IMG/VR virus record: IMGVR_UViG_3300032304_001937
Location: 1-45,689 of that record
Origin: a virus
DNA length: 45,689 nt
Reading direction: 5' to 3' (one strand)
Both the position numbers and the translations under genes were made by a program. The notes under the pieces are model-generated. The model did no database searches. It had not been told where the DNA came from and worked only from the letters and a program-made list of their open reading frames with translations. Within the stretch, counting starts at the first letter, position 1. Each line of letters opens with the position of its first letter. Positions 35,100 to 42,315 of this stretch are shown in pieces.

Positions 35100-35968
35100 T
35101 TGCATTAACAGGTGCCGGTGGGTTTATTGGCAGTGTGGTATTGGGCTATCTCAATAGACAAGGCATTACTGATGTCTATTTGTTCGACGATTTACCTGAA
35201 CCTAATCAATTCAAAAATCTCATAGGCAAACGTTATCTAGGATTACATTCTACTAAAGAGATTGTAACAGACATAAAAGACTTTGACTATGTTATACACA
35301 TCGGTGCGAACAGCAATACGCTTGAAAAAGATTGGTCTAGTATCTATGATACCAATGTGTTAAGTACTCGCAGATGGCACGACCTTTGTAGAGAACATGA
35401 TAAAAAATTTATCTTTACTAGTTCAGCGGCAGTGTATGGAAATGGTCAAGGCCCATTAAATCAATATGCATTTAGCAAACTGGCCAGCGAACAAGAAATT
35501 ACCAACGGAGTTATACTTAGGTTGTTCAACGTTTACGGCCCAAATGAGTATCACAAGGGCAGAATGGCTTCTACAATATTGCATTGGTTTGATCAAATTA
35601 AAGAAAATGAGGAAATAAAGATATTCGAAAATAGCAAGAATTATTACAGAGATTTTGTATGGGTTGAAGACATAGCAAAAACTATATATCATTTTATGTT
35701 TGAAAATTATCAACCCGGAATTTATGACCTAGGCAGCGGGTCCAGCATAGATTTTGAAACTGTAGCAGATCTTGTAATAGCTAATACAAATACCGGCAAA
35801 AAAAGATTCGTAGATATGCCCGATGATCTTAAAAAACAGTACCAAATAAATACATTAGCTGATATGCAATGGTTGATAAACGCGGGGGTAGATGTGAAAA
35901 GTTTCACTAAAGTGCATGAAGGCATCGCAACATACATAGATTACTTGGCTAAAACTCGTTATTACTAA
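35096..35968 (+). CDS. hldD: ADP-L-glycero-D-manno-heptose 6-epimerase (HldD)
   Basis: A 290-residue extended SDR epimerase. The NAD(P)-binding TGAGGFIGS is at residues 5-13, SSAAVYG in the catalytic region, and Y124-AFS-K128 is the YxxxK pair. HldD-specific segments include FNVYGPNEYHKGRMAST, RDFVWVEDIA, and a C-terminal KKQYQINTLADMQWL...AGV that parallels E. coli HldD. It converts ADP-D-glycero- to ADP-L-glycero-beta-D-manno-heptose, the LPS-core donor. Length is slightly under the usual 310. It is coupled to the kinase by a four-base overlap and ends the heptose cassette. Confidence 0.9.
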   Translation: MIALTGAGGFIGSVVLGYLNRQGITDVYLFDDLPEPNQFKNLIGKRYLGLHSTKEIVTDIKDFDYVIHIGANSNTLEKDWSSIYDTNVLSTRRWHDLCREHDKKFIFTSSAAVYGNGQGPLNQYAFSKLASEQEITNGVILRLFNVYGPNEYHKGRMASTILHWFDQIKENEEIKIFENSKNYYRDFVWVEDIAKTIYHFMFENYQPGIYDLGSGSSIDFETVADLVIANTNTGKKRFVDMPDDLKKQYQINTLADMQWLINAGVDVKSFTKVHEGIATYIDYLAKTRYY

Positions 35969-35972
35969 TTTG

Positions 35973-35980
35973 AATAAATA
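35973..35980 (+). promoter_or_regulatory. T4-type late promoter box AATAAATA
   Basis: The box starts 5 bases after the HldD stop. With its last A taken as -6, +1 falls exactly on the A of the ATG at 35986. There is no room for a Shine-Dalgarno. Confidence 0.65.
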
Positions 35981-35985
35981 CTAAT

Positions 35986-37173
35986 ATGGCAAAAATACCT
36001 GTTTTAGATGCAATAAGAATTATACCTAGAGATACAGATTTTCTTGATAGAAAGTCAGGCGCTCGAGGAGAAATCTTTTATGATCAGACAGCAAATACTC
36101 TTAGATTATACAACGGATCTGCGGTCGGCGGCATAAATCTTGCCAAAGCCAATCTCACCAATGTTTCAAATGCTACTTTTGCTGCTAAGGCTGCAGAAGC
36201 AGGCGTAGGCGGCGGCGGCGGAAATACTACAGTTTCAGTAGGTAGTAGTGTGCCAGCGTCTCCATCAAACGGAAACTTGTGGTTAAATACCGACACTGGT
36301 TCGTTATATGTTTATATTAATGACGGTACTAGTTCTCAATGGATGCAACCCTCAGTTCCATTTCCGAATCTCACTGGGTATGCTACACAACAATACGTAA
36401 CGTCTACGGTTGCACAAGCAATTGCAGCTATACCACCAACTCCGTCGACGTCACCAACTCCGCAGTTTGAGTTTTTTACAGCTGCCGATGACTCTACACA
36501 ACGACTGATTACTAACGGAAACACTGTTAAGTTTATAGGTGCCGGTGGAGTGACTACCAGCAGTGATGTAGATGGTACTATTACGATAACAGGTAGTCAG
36601 CCTATACCAACTCCGCAGTTTGAGTTTTTTACAGCTGCCGATGACTCCACACAACGACTAATTACTAGCGGAAATACCGTTAAGTTTATAGGTGCTGGCG
36701 GGGTGACCACCAGCAGTAATGCAGATGGGTATATCACTATAACAGGTGGTGGGTCAACCGGCAATGTCACTTTTGTTGCAACCACAATAGACAGCAGTGA
36801 TTCATCGGCAATTATATTCACTCCTGCTGTGATCATGGAATCAGATCTCACAGTTCAAAATAATCTTGTGATAGACAACAGTGTCAATGTTGCACTGAAT
36901 TTGTCAGTGAATAATCAATTGACTGTGAAAGATATTTTAATAACTGGAACTTTTTCAAGTCAAGGATCAGGAATACCTGAACTATTTTCAGACAGTGAAA
37001 TACAATTAACGGCTGGTACCCGTGTAGAAATAACAGCAAGTCCTTTGAAAATGGCATCTTTTACGTCCTCTGCAAGAGATCTTTTGACAGCTGTTAACGG
37101 CGATATGATCTATAACATTACAACAAGTAAGTTTCAAGGACGTGCCGGAGGCGCCTGGGTAGATCTACATTAA
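35986..37173 (+). CDS. Fibre-like structural protein with internal 51-residue duplication
   Basis: A 395-residue protein. The N-terminus (VLDAIRIIPRDTDFLDRKSG) is followed by GEIFYDQTANTLRLYNGSAV and the hairpin motif GNLWLNTDTGSLYVYINDG. Residues about 157-258 are two near-identical 51-residue repeats (PTPQFEFFTAADDSTQRLIT, then GNTVKFIGAGGVTTSS). The C-terminal half is beta-solenoid-like and ends MIYNITTSKFQGRAGGAWVD. It returns the operon to structural genes immediately after the sugar cassette. Predicted leaderless from the adjacent late promoter. Likely tail-fibre or tail-surface protein. Confidence 0.8.
   Translation: MAKIPVLDAIRIIPRDTDFLDRKSGARGEIFYDQTANTLRLYNGSAVGGINLAKANLTNVSNATFAAKAAEAGVGGGGGNTTVSVGSSVPASPSNGNLWLNTDTGSLYVYINDGTSSQWMQPSVPFPNLTGYATQQYVTSTVAQAIAAIPPTPSTSPTPQFEFFTAADDSTQRLITNGNTVKFIGAGGVTTSSDVDGTITITGSQPIPTPQFEFFTAADDSTQRLITSGNTVKFIGAGGVTTSSNADGYITITGGGSTGNVTFVATTIDSSDSSAIIFTPAVIMESDLTVQNNLVIDNSVNVALNLSVNNQLTVKDILITGTFSSQGSGIPELFSDSEIQLTAGTRVEITASPLKMASFTSSARDLLTAVNGDMIYNITTSKFQGRAGGAWVDLH
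36454..36759 (+). repeat. Two tandem 153-bp coding repeats
   Basis: Copies at 36454-36606 and 36607-36759 differ at only a limited number of positions, for example CTCTACACAACGACTGATTA versus CTCCACACAACGACTAATTA. They encode a 51-residue beta repeat, consistent with a recent internal duplication in the fibre. Confidence 0.85.
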
Positions 37174-37176
37174 GCC

Positions 37177-39201
37177 ATGGAAAAAAAATATTATCAATTG
37201 GCAACTCATACTGAAGCAGAATGGGATGAGCTAAATGCAGAATTAACCCATCTAGGACGAGTCAGTGAATATGTGCCTGACAGAACTGTAGACTGTGTAG
37301 ATGATCAGTTACATAGTCCTATTCGCGGAACGTATCTGCTCACAGATCAAGAAGCAGAACTGTTAAAAACTGATCCAAGAATAAAATTTATCAACATAGA
37401 TTATAAACGCTACGCTGAATTCATACCTCCGCCTGACGAATTGCACTCAGTAAGACCAGATTTAGTAAACAGATATACTTCTGCGGTAAAAAATTACCGA
37501 GAATTTTCTGCTTCCAATACACTGGCAGCAACGCCCGATACCTCAGACGTCAACAGAACCGGATATCAACTTTATAGATGCACACAGAAATTAGATCCTT
37601 GGGTAGATAATTCACTGGCTGACAACGCAGTGGTCGATATCAATATTCCACAATACGGCACAGGCAAGCACGTAGATGTCATAGTTGCAGATGACGGCAC
37701 CTGGATCGGCCATCCAGAATTTCAAAGCAATTCTCTGTCCGATTCTAGTCCCTTCGCCGCTGTGCCAAAACCCAATAGCTATGTTGGTGGCAATGTTCTA
37801 CCAGGCAACGGCACCTGTGATCTGTTAGACCTGGTGCTAGATGCTCCATATTACATTGATCCTGATTGGTTCAATGCTAATCCTGCAACAAGATTAATCA
37901 CTAGATGGGACGGCACCACAGTACCTGTGGAGTCAGTGGCGAGATCATGGTGGGAAAACAACACCTTACGCAGCGCACAGTTTGCGAATGCAGGCACAGT
38001 GAGTGTTGCTGTTACTTATACTAGAGCAAACTGTAATGGCACTAACGCTGCTATATCTCTCGAAGGCGATCACGGAACCTGTTGTGCTGCACTGACCTAT
38101 GGAAGAACACAAGGGTGGGCATATAATGCCAATAAATGGGTGTTGGATCTCTACGGCGGGTTTGGGACAGGCATAGAAGCGGGCTTTGATTTGATGAAAA
38201 TATTTCATACTGTAAAGCCAGTGAATTCTCTGTTTGGCACTAGAAATCCCACAATAACAAGCAATAGCTGGGGATATCGAGCTGATAAAGATCCCGGCGG
38301 AGCAACTTATTATTACACTCATAGATCAACAAGCAATACTGCCTACACCACCGAAGTAGGAATAAATTGGCTAAGCCATATGGGCACACAAGGTGATGGC
38401 GGTCGCTGGAAAAGTGAAATGAAAACAAATTCACTGACCACAGCGCAAGAGGAATTAATTGCTGCCGGAGTAATTTTTGTTGCGGCATCCGGTAACAGCA
38501 ATCAAAAACAGGTAAACAGCAGTCACCCGGATTTCAACAATTTTATTACCACCACCAATGGCGGAAGCCTAGCCAATTCTACATTTACTGAGTTTGGGAT
38601 TTCAGTATTCGGAACAACAAATCGCCGAGGATTTCCTCAACAAGGCGGAAAATACACCGACGTTAATGGCGCAGTGATTTATCCTGTGATCAATATAGGT
38701 GCATTAGACGACGATTATAAAACTTCAAAAGAAGCCAAAGTCGGTTACAGCGATAGAGGAAACAGCATAGATGTTTATGCTCCAGCAGATGGCACCTTGG
38801 CAGCCAATAGAGGCTATGGCACAAACTGGCCGAGACCTGATACCTATGCTGCTCTCAGCTACAATTCCGGAAATACCACCGACGCTGCCTTTAGCGGAAC
38901 CAGTGCTGCCTGTCCTGTAGCCACAGGATTTATAGCTACAGTATTGGAGTGGAATAGAGATTGGACCTGGACGGAAGTAAAAGCATGGCTGCAATCTCTA
39001 GAAACACAGGACGCTGCCGATTTTTACTTTGGCACAGAATCAACTACCACAAACACGGCAAATTGGTTGGATTATGAAAGTCTTGAAGGGGGCGATGCTC
39101 GTGTGCTTTATCAAGGACCGTTTGATGCACGATTTAGGACCGGAGTACGAAAAATAATGTCAAGACTGCAGATTACTAACGGTTTTAGATTACGTAAGTA
39201 A
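37177..39201 (+). CDS. Subtilisin-like serine protease (S8 family), virion-associated
   Basis: A 674-residue protein with a complete S8 set: Asp172 in VDVIVADDGTW, His299 in EGDHGTCCAA, oxyanion Asn440 in VAASGNSN, and Ser576 in SGTSAACPVATGF. An N-terminal region of about 100 residues (KYYQLATHTEAEWDEL..., IKFINIDYKR) resembles a subtilisin propeptide or inhibitor-like domain, but there is no signal peptide. An insertion of about 120 residues separates the Asp and His motifs. It begins three bases after a fibre gene and is followed by another. It could process fibre proteins during assembly or degrade host surface protein; the sequence does not decide. Confidence 0.85.
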   Translation: MEKKYYQLATHTEAEWDELNAELTHLGRVSEYVPDRTVDCVDDQLHSPIRGTYLLTDQEAELLKTDPRIKFINIDYKRYAEFIPPPDELHSVRPDLVNRYTSAVKNYREFSASNTLAATPDTSDVNRTGYQLYRCTQKLDPWVDNSLADNAVVDINIPQYGTGKHVDVIVADDGTWIGHPEFQSNSLSDSSPFAAVPKPNSYVGGNVLPGNGTCDLLDLVLDAPYYIDPDWFNANPATRLITRWDGTTVPVESVARSWWENNTLRSAQFANAGTVSVAVTYTRANCNGTNAAISLEGDHGTCCAALTYGRTQGWAYNANKWVLDLYGGFGTGIEAGFDLMKIFHTVKPVNSLFGTRNPTITSNSWGYRADKDPGGATYYYTHRSTSNTAYTTEVGINWLSHMGTQGDGGRWKSEMKTNSLTTAQEELIAAGVIFVAASGNSNQKQVNSSHPDFNNFITTTNGGSLANSTFTEFGISVFGTTNRRGFPQQGGKYTDVNGAVIYPVINIGALDDDYKTSKEAKVGYSDRGNSIDVYAPADGTLAANRGYGTNWPRPDTYAALSYNSGNTTDAAFSGTSAACPVATGFIATVLEWNRDWTWTEVKAWLQSLETQDAADFYFGTESTTTNTANWLDYESLEGGDARVLYQGPFDARFRTGVRKIMSRLQITNGFRLRK

Positions 39202-39225
39202 TGAATATAAAATAAAGGAATTAGT

Positions 39226-40089
39226 ATGCCATTAAATTTTCCAAGCAACCCAAGTACAAATGATACCTATACGTTCGGTGACAACCAATGGATATACAAC
39301 GGCGTTACTTGGAATATTGTTTCTTCAGCGATAGTGGCTCCAACGACTACTAATTCATTCGCTACAATCACAGTCGCAGGACAGTCTAATATTGTTGCAG
39401 ATTCTAGCAGCGATACACTAACATTCATAGCTGGATCTAATGTCACCTTGACAACCAACGATAGCAATGATTCGATCACTATTAATTCTACTGCCTCGGG
39501 CGGAGGCGCAGCATCAGACAGCTTTGCTACCATCGCAGTAGCAGGTCAAAGTTCAGTTGTTGCTGATTCGGCTACAGATACACTAACACTAGCAGCAGGT
39601 ACTGGTATCTCTATAACCACAAATGCAGGAACAGACACCGTAACTATAACCAATACAGGCTCAGCAGGTGTAACTACATTCGCTGCGCTGACTGATAATG
39701 CTGGTCTATCTGTGGATAAAATTTATCTACCTGCAATCACTATGCTGGTAGTAACTAATAACGGTGCTAGTGCTTACAGATTTGATCAATATGGCAGCAC
39801 TGACGACCCTACAATTTTTGCTATCAATGGCACTACAATAGCATTTAATTTACAAGCAACCGGCCATCCTTTTTTAATTCAAGACAACACGGGCACAAAT
39901 TACAATACAGGATTGATACATGTCAGTACCGCCGGAGTAGTATCTACCGGTTCATCTGCTCAGGGCAAAGATTCGGGAACACTATATTGGAAGATTCCGG
40001 ATAGTATTAGTGGCGCTTATAGATATCAGTGTGGTTCTCATGCCGCTATGATAGGCACCATCACCGTTAAGAACTTTGGCAGTATTTAA
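39226..40089 (+). CDS. Fibre-like protein with C-terminal cupredoxin (plastocyanin-like) domain
   Basis: A 287-residue protein. The N-terminus (LNFPSNPSTNDTYTFGDNQW, then YNGVTWN) is a common fibre opening, followed by two similar repeats with FATI(T/A)VAGQS..VADS. The last 115 or so residues form a cupredoxin-like domain with all four type 1 copper ligands in order: H214 (TGHPF), C269, H272 and M275 (YQCGSHAAMIGTITV). Plastocyanin has the same C-x2-H-x-M plan with a slightly longer loop. Copper binding and redox activity are inferred. AAAGGAA precedes the ATG. It converges on the minus-strand operon with a four-base stop overlap. Confidence 0.75.
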   Translation: MPLNFPSNPSTNDTYTFGDNQWIYNGVTWNIVSSAIVAPTTTNSFATITVAGQSNIVADSSSDTLTFIAGSNVTLTTNDSNDSITINSTASGGGAASDSFATIAVAGQSSVVADSATDTLTLAAGTGISITTNAGTDTVTITNTGSAGVTTFAALTDNAGLSVDKIYLPAITMLVVTNNGASAYRFDQYGSTDDPTIFAINGTTIAFNLQATGHPFLIQDNTGTNYNTGLIHVSTAGVVSTGSSAQGKDSGTLYWKIPDSISGAYRYQCGSHAAMIGTITVKNFGSI

Positions 40090-40361
40090 TTTTTCTGTGC
40101 CTGTGACCAGTCTTTGATTCTGGTTTCTAATTTTTTTCTTATAGCCGTGATATCCTGTTTCATTTCACTGCCCATAGTAGGCAGCTGGCGACTATAGACC
40201 ATCTCCATATGCATGCTGTCCAATTTTTTTATTTCCGCAATCAGTTTATTCAGCAGTTGTTGAGATTCTTGTTTAGCCGCACCTTCGGGCATACTGGCAA
40301 TAGCAGTGCGATATTTTTCACAGTCTTCTTGGAATCTAGTAGATTTGATCAGCGATGACAT
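40086..40361 (-). CDS. Small helical protein of unknown function, end of the gp14 operon
   Basis: A 91-residue, highly charged helical protein (LLNKLIAEIKKLDSMHMEMV, ITAIRKKLETRIKDWSQAQK) with possible coiled coils. It starts inside the last codons of the Nudix-like gene (13-base overlap), so translation is likely coupled. The stop overlaps the convergent fibre stop by four bases. I do not recognise the family. Like the small helical protein at 1321 it might be an assembly or head-tail accessory factor, but the sequences are not obviously related. Confidence 0.7.
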   Translation of the reverse strand: MSSLIKSTRFQEDCEKYRTAIASMPEGAAKQESQQLLNKLIAEIKKLDSMHMEMVYSRQLPTMGSEMKQDITAIRKKLETRIKDWSQAQKN

Positions 40362-40768
40362 TTTTCCAACTCCATAATAGTTTCAATCTTTGTTTTTATT
40401 ATTGAATTATTTAATGTGGCCTTAAGACCGTTATGCAATTGTTTGGGCAAATAATTTAGATTGCTCCAACAGATCGTATCTGCAGCCTGTGTTAAAAATT
40501 CATCTTCGACTAGACAGACATACGTTCCGTATTCAAATCCACGATCTTCTGAGAGATATAATTCAATTGGCAATATACGACCTTGGCTGTATTTTGACAG
40601 CAGCGAATCAGAATCTTGTAACAATGGTCCAGATCTTGCAAATGTAGGCACAGTCCATTTACTATCTTCTAAAATTAATAGTATACGTCCTGTGGTTTTA
40701 GATAAAAATAGTAATCCGGCACGCTGTTGCATGTGCTTACTTATCAACCAGTGATCTTGAAGTTCCAT
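40349..40768 (-). CDS. Nudix-fold-like protein lacking the Nudix box
   Basis: A 139-residue protein with GLLFLSKTTGRILLILEDSK, then WTVPTFARSGPLL, followed by GRILPIELYLSEDRGFEYGTYVCLV. The beta-strand order and the ILLILED...WTVPTF element resemble Nudix hydrolases. The catalytic box GX5EX7REUXEEXGU is not present: the expected position reads ARSGPLLQDSDSLLSKYSQG. It may therefore be a structural or ligand-binding derivative, or a divergent enzyme. Similar proteins next to neck genes occur in T4-like cyanophages, as far as I recall. The start overlaps the end of gp15 by 25 bases. Confidence 0.65.
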   Translation of the reverse strand: MELQDHWLISKHMQQRAGLLFLSKTTGRILLILEDSKWTVPTFARSGPLLQDSDSLLSKYSQGRILPIELYLSEDRGFEYGTYVCLVEDEFLTQAADTICWSNLNYLPKQLHNGLKATLNNSIIKTKIETIMELEKCHR

Positions 40769-42315
40769 TCTTCTGGTCTATACTCACCTTCGAAGGCCTT
40801 GATCCATTGTTCCCCGTCCCATTTATACTTGATGCCAGTACGAATATTTTGAATATATATAGGAACAAACTCTTCGCCTGCGATATCTGCAGCTTCTAGA
40901 GTATTGTCATTGGGATTCCAAATAGTGGTCCAAGTGTGTCCAGTCCATTCTATTATAGAGTTAGCTGTGATTACAGGATCAGAGCCGTCTTGATTTTCCC
41001 ATGATGAATCATTGTTGCTGGGCTCACGCCAGGCCTGTGGACCACGGTACGGAATATTAGTGCTGTCTGCAGGATTTGAAGGAAGATTAATATAACCACC
41101 GCGATTCTCACTGTTGTTAACGTCGTCTAACATGAGAAATCTCAGACCCAGCGGTATCTGTGCATGCGATCCGTAGATTTCCAGAGGATTATACTTGTAG
41201 GGATCTATGATAGCATCAACAGTACCTCTAGCAGAGACACCTGGTATTACGCTAGCAATGTCGTCGTTGGCGGGATAGGTGTCTGCATCTAAGGTCACAG
41301 TAAGTATGCTTTGATCTAATGGATTGATCACGAAGGTGCCGACTATTTCATAACCGCTGGCTTTCTTAAAATATACTTCACTGCCGGGCATGTACCCGCC
41401 TTGCACATTCAGTATGATATCCCAATCAATCGGTTCACCGTTTTTTATTTCCTTTCGATCAAGACCCAACGCTATCACCGCCTCTGACGGATTCACAAGA
41501 GTAAGATCATATTGATTGTCGTTAGAATTACCGGTATTTGATTTGAATAGTAGGACACTATACCCGCCATACGGTTTTATGACAGTTCTGATAGTAACTG
41601 CATTATCATAAATCAAATTTTCTAGATTTACCACAGCTCCGTCATCAGCAAACACATTAGCTACAATACTCTGTACAATACCTAGTTTTTTCACTTTGGC
41701 TGGAGGTGATATATACACAGGCATTTCAAATTCTAAACTACATATATCTATATCCGATTCCGCACCTTGAGGTATTGTTCTGCTGGAGAAAACTGTGCTA
41801 GTCAAGTACATGGCGCTGAGGCTAGTCCAGTCTATGTAATTGTCAGTGGTCTGCAGTTCTAAACTGGGATTAAACAGAACTAATATCTGTTCCAATAATT
41901 GAAGTTTTTGATCTGTGTTTGATGTCCATATATCCGCTTTCATTTTTAATTTAAACGGTGTAGGCAATAATCTCTCTACTGTGTAACTGCCTCCTTGTGC
42001 ACCTGTGTATTCTCTAGTGCCGCTGGCATCAGTAAATCTACGTTCCCTGATATGTATTTTAGATATAAATGTAGGGTCACTGAGCCTGTCTGTATCCATT
42101 TCAATGTTTGTAATATAACAGGCTATTCGTGGTACGGTAGGCATTTTGTTTTCTGAATTGTCTTTGATAATGCTGGCTACCTGTCTGGTTAAATCACCAT
42201 ACATCACTGGAATCTGTCTTTGTTCTCCGTCTCCTGCCTGATACTTGAAACCAATAAACACACGCATGAACTGTGTTACATAGCGTCTTATCTGTCCGTC
42301 GTAGTGAAAATCCAT
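40744..42315 (-). CDS. 15: Tail sheath stabiliser and completion protein gp15
   Basis: A 523-residue protein. The N-terminal half follows T4 gp15: FHYDGQIRRYVTQFMRVFIG, QIPVMYGDLTRQVASII, TVPRIACYITNIEMDTDRLS, then PTPFKLKMKADIWT and LLEQILVLFNPSLE. T4 gp15 (272 aa) caps the tail and joins it to the neck. This homologue is nearly twice as long; the extra C-terminal half has beta-rich segments and ends with a YKWDGEQWIKAFEGEYRPEEWN motif like the hairpin motif in fibre genes. The ATG overlaps the gp14 stop by one base (TAATG), a strong sign of translational coupling. Confidence 0.85.
   Translation of the reverse strand: MDFHYDGQIRRYVTQFMRVFIGFKYQAGDGEQRQIPVMYGDLTRQVASIIKDNSENKMPTVPRIACYITNIEMDTDRLSDPTFISKIHIRERRFTDASGTREYTGAQGGSYTVERLLPTPFKLKMKADIWTSNTDQKLQLLEQILVLFNPSLELQTTDNYIDWTSLSAMYLTSTVFSSRTIPQGAESDIDICSLEFEMPVYISPPAKVKKLGIVQSIVANVFADDGAVVNLENLIYDNAVTIRTVIKPYGGYSVLLFKSNTGNSNDNQYDLTLVNPSEAVIALGLDRKEIKNGEPIDWDIILNVQGGYMPGSEVYFKKASGYEIVGTFVINPLDQSILTVTLDADTYPANDDIASVIPGVSARGTVDAIIDPYKYNPLEIYGSHAQIPLGLRFLMLDDVNNSENRGGYINLPSNPADSTNIPYRGPQAWREPSNNDSSWENQDGSDPVITANSIIEWTGHTWTTIWNPNDNTLEAADIAGEEFVPIYIQNIRTGIKYKWDGEQWIKAFEGEYRPEEWNFKITG

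Noticed and set aside
37966-38322. 118-codon minus-strand open frame with several cysteines inside the protease gene
   Set aside because: It is antisense to the region containing the protease catalytic histidine; the protease frame is clearly the coding one.
40086-40361. Identification of the small helical gene as UvsY
   Set aside because: It is helical and small, but shorter than T4 UvsY and I see no convincing sequence match.
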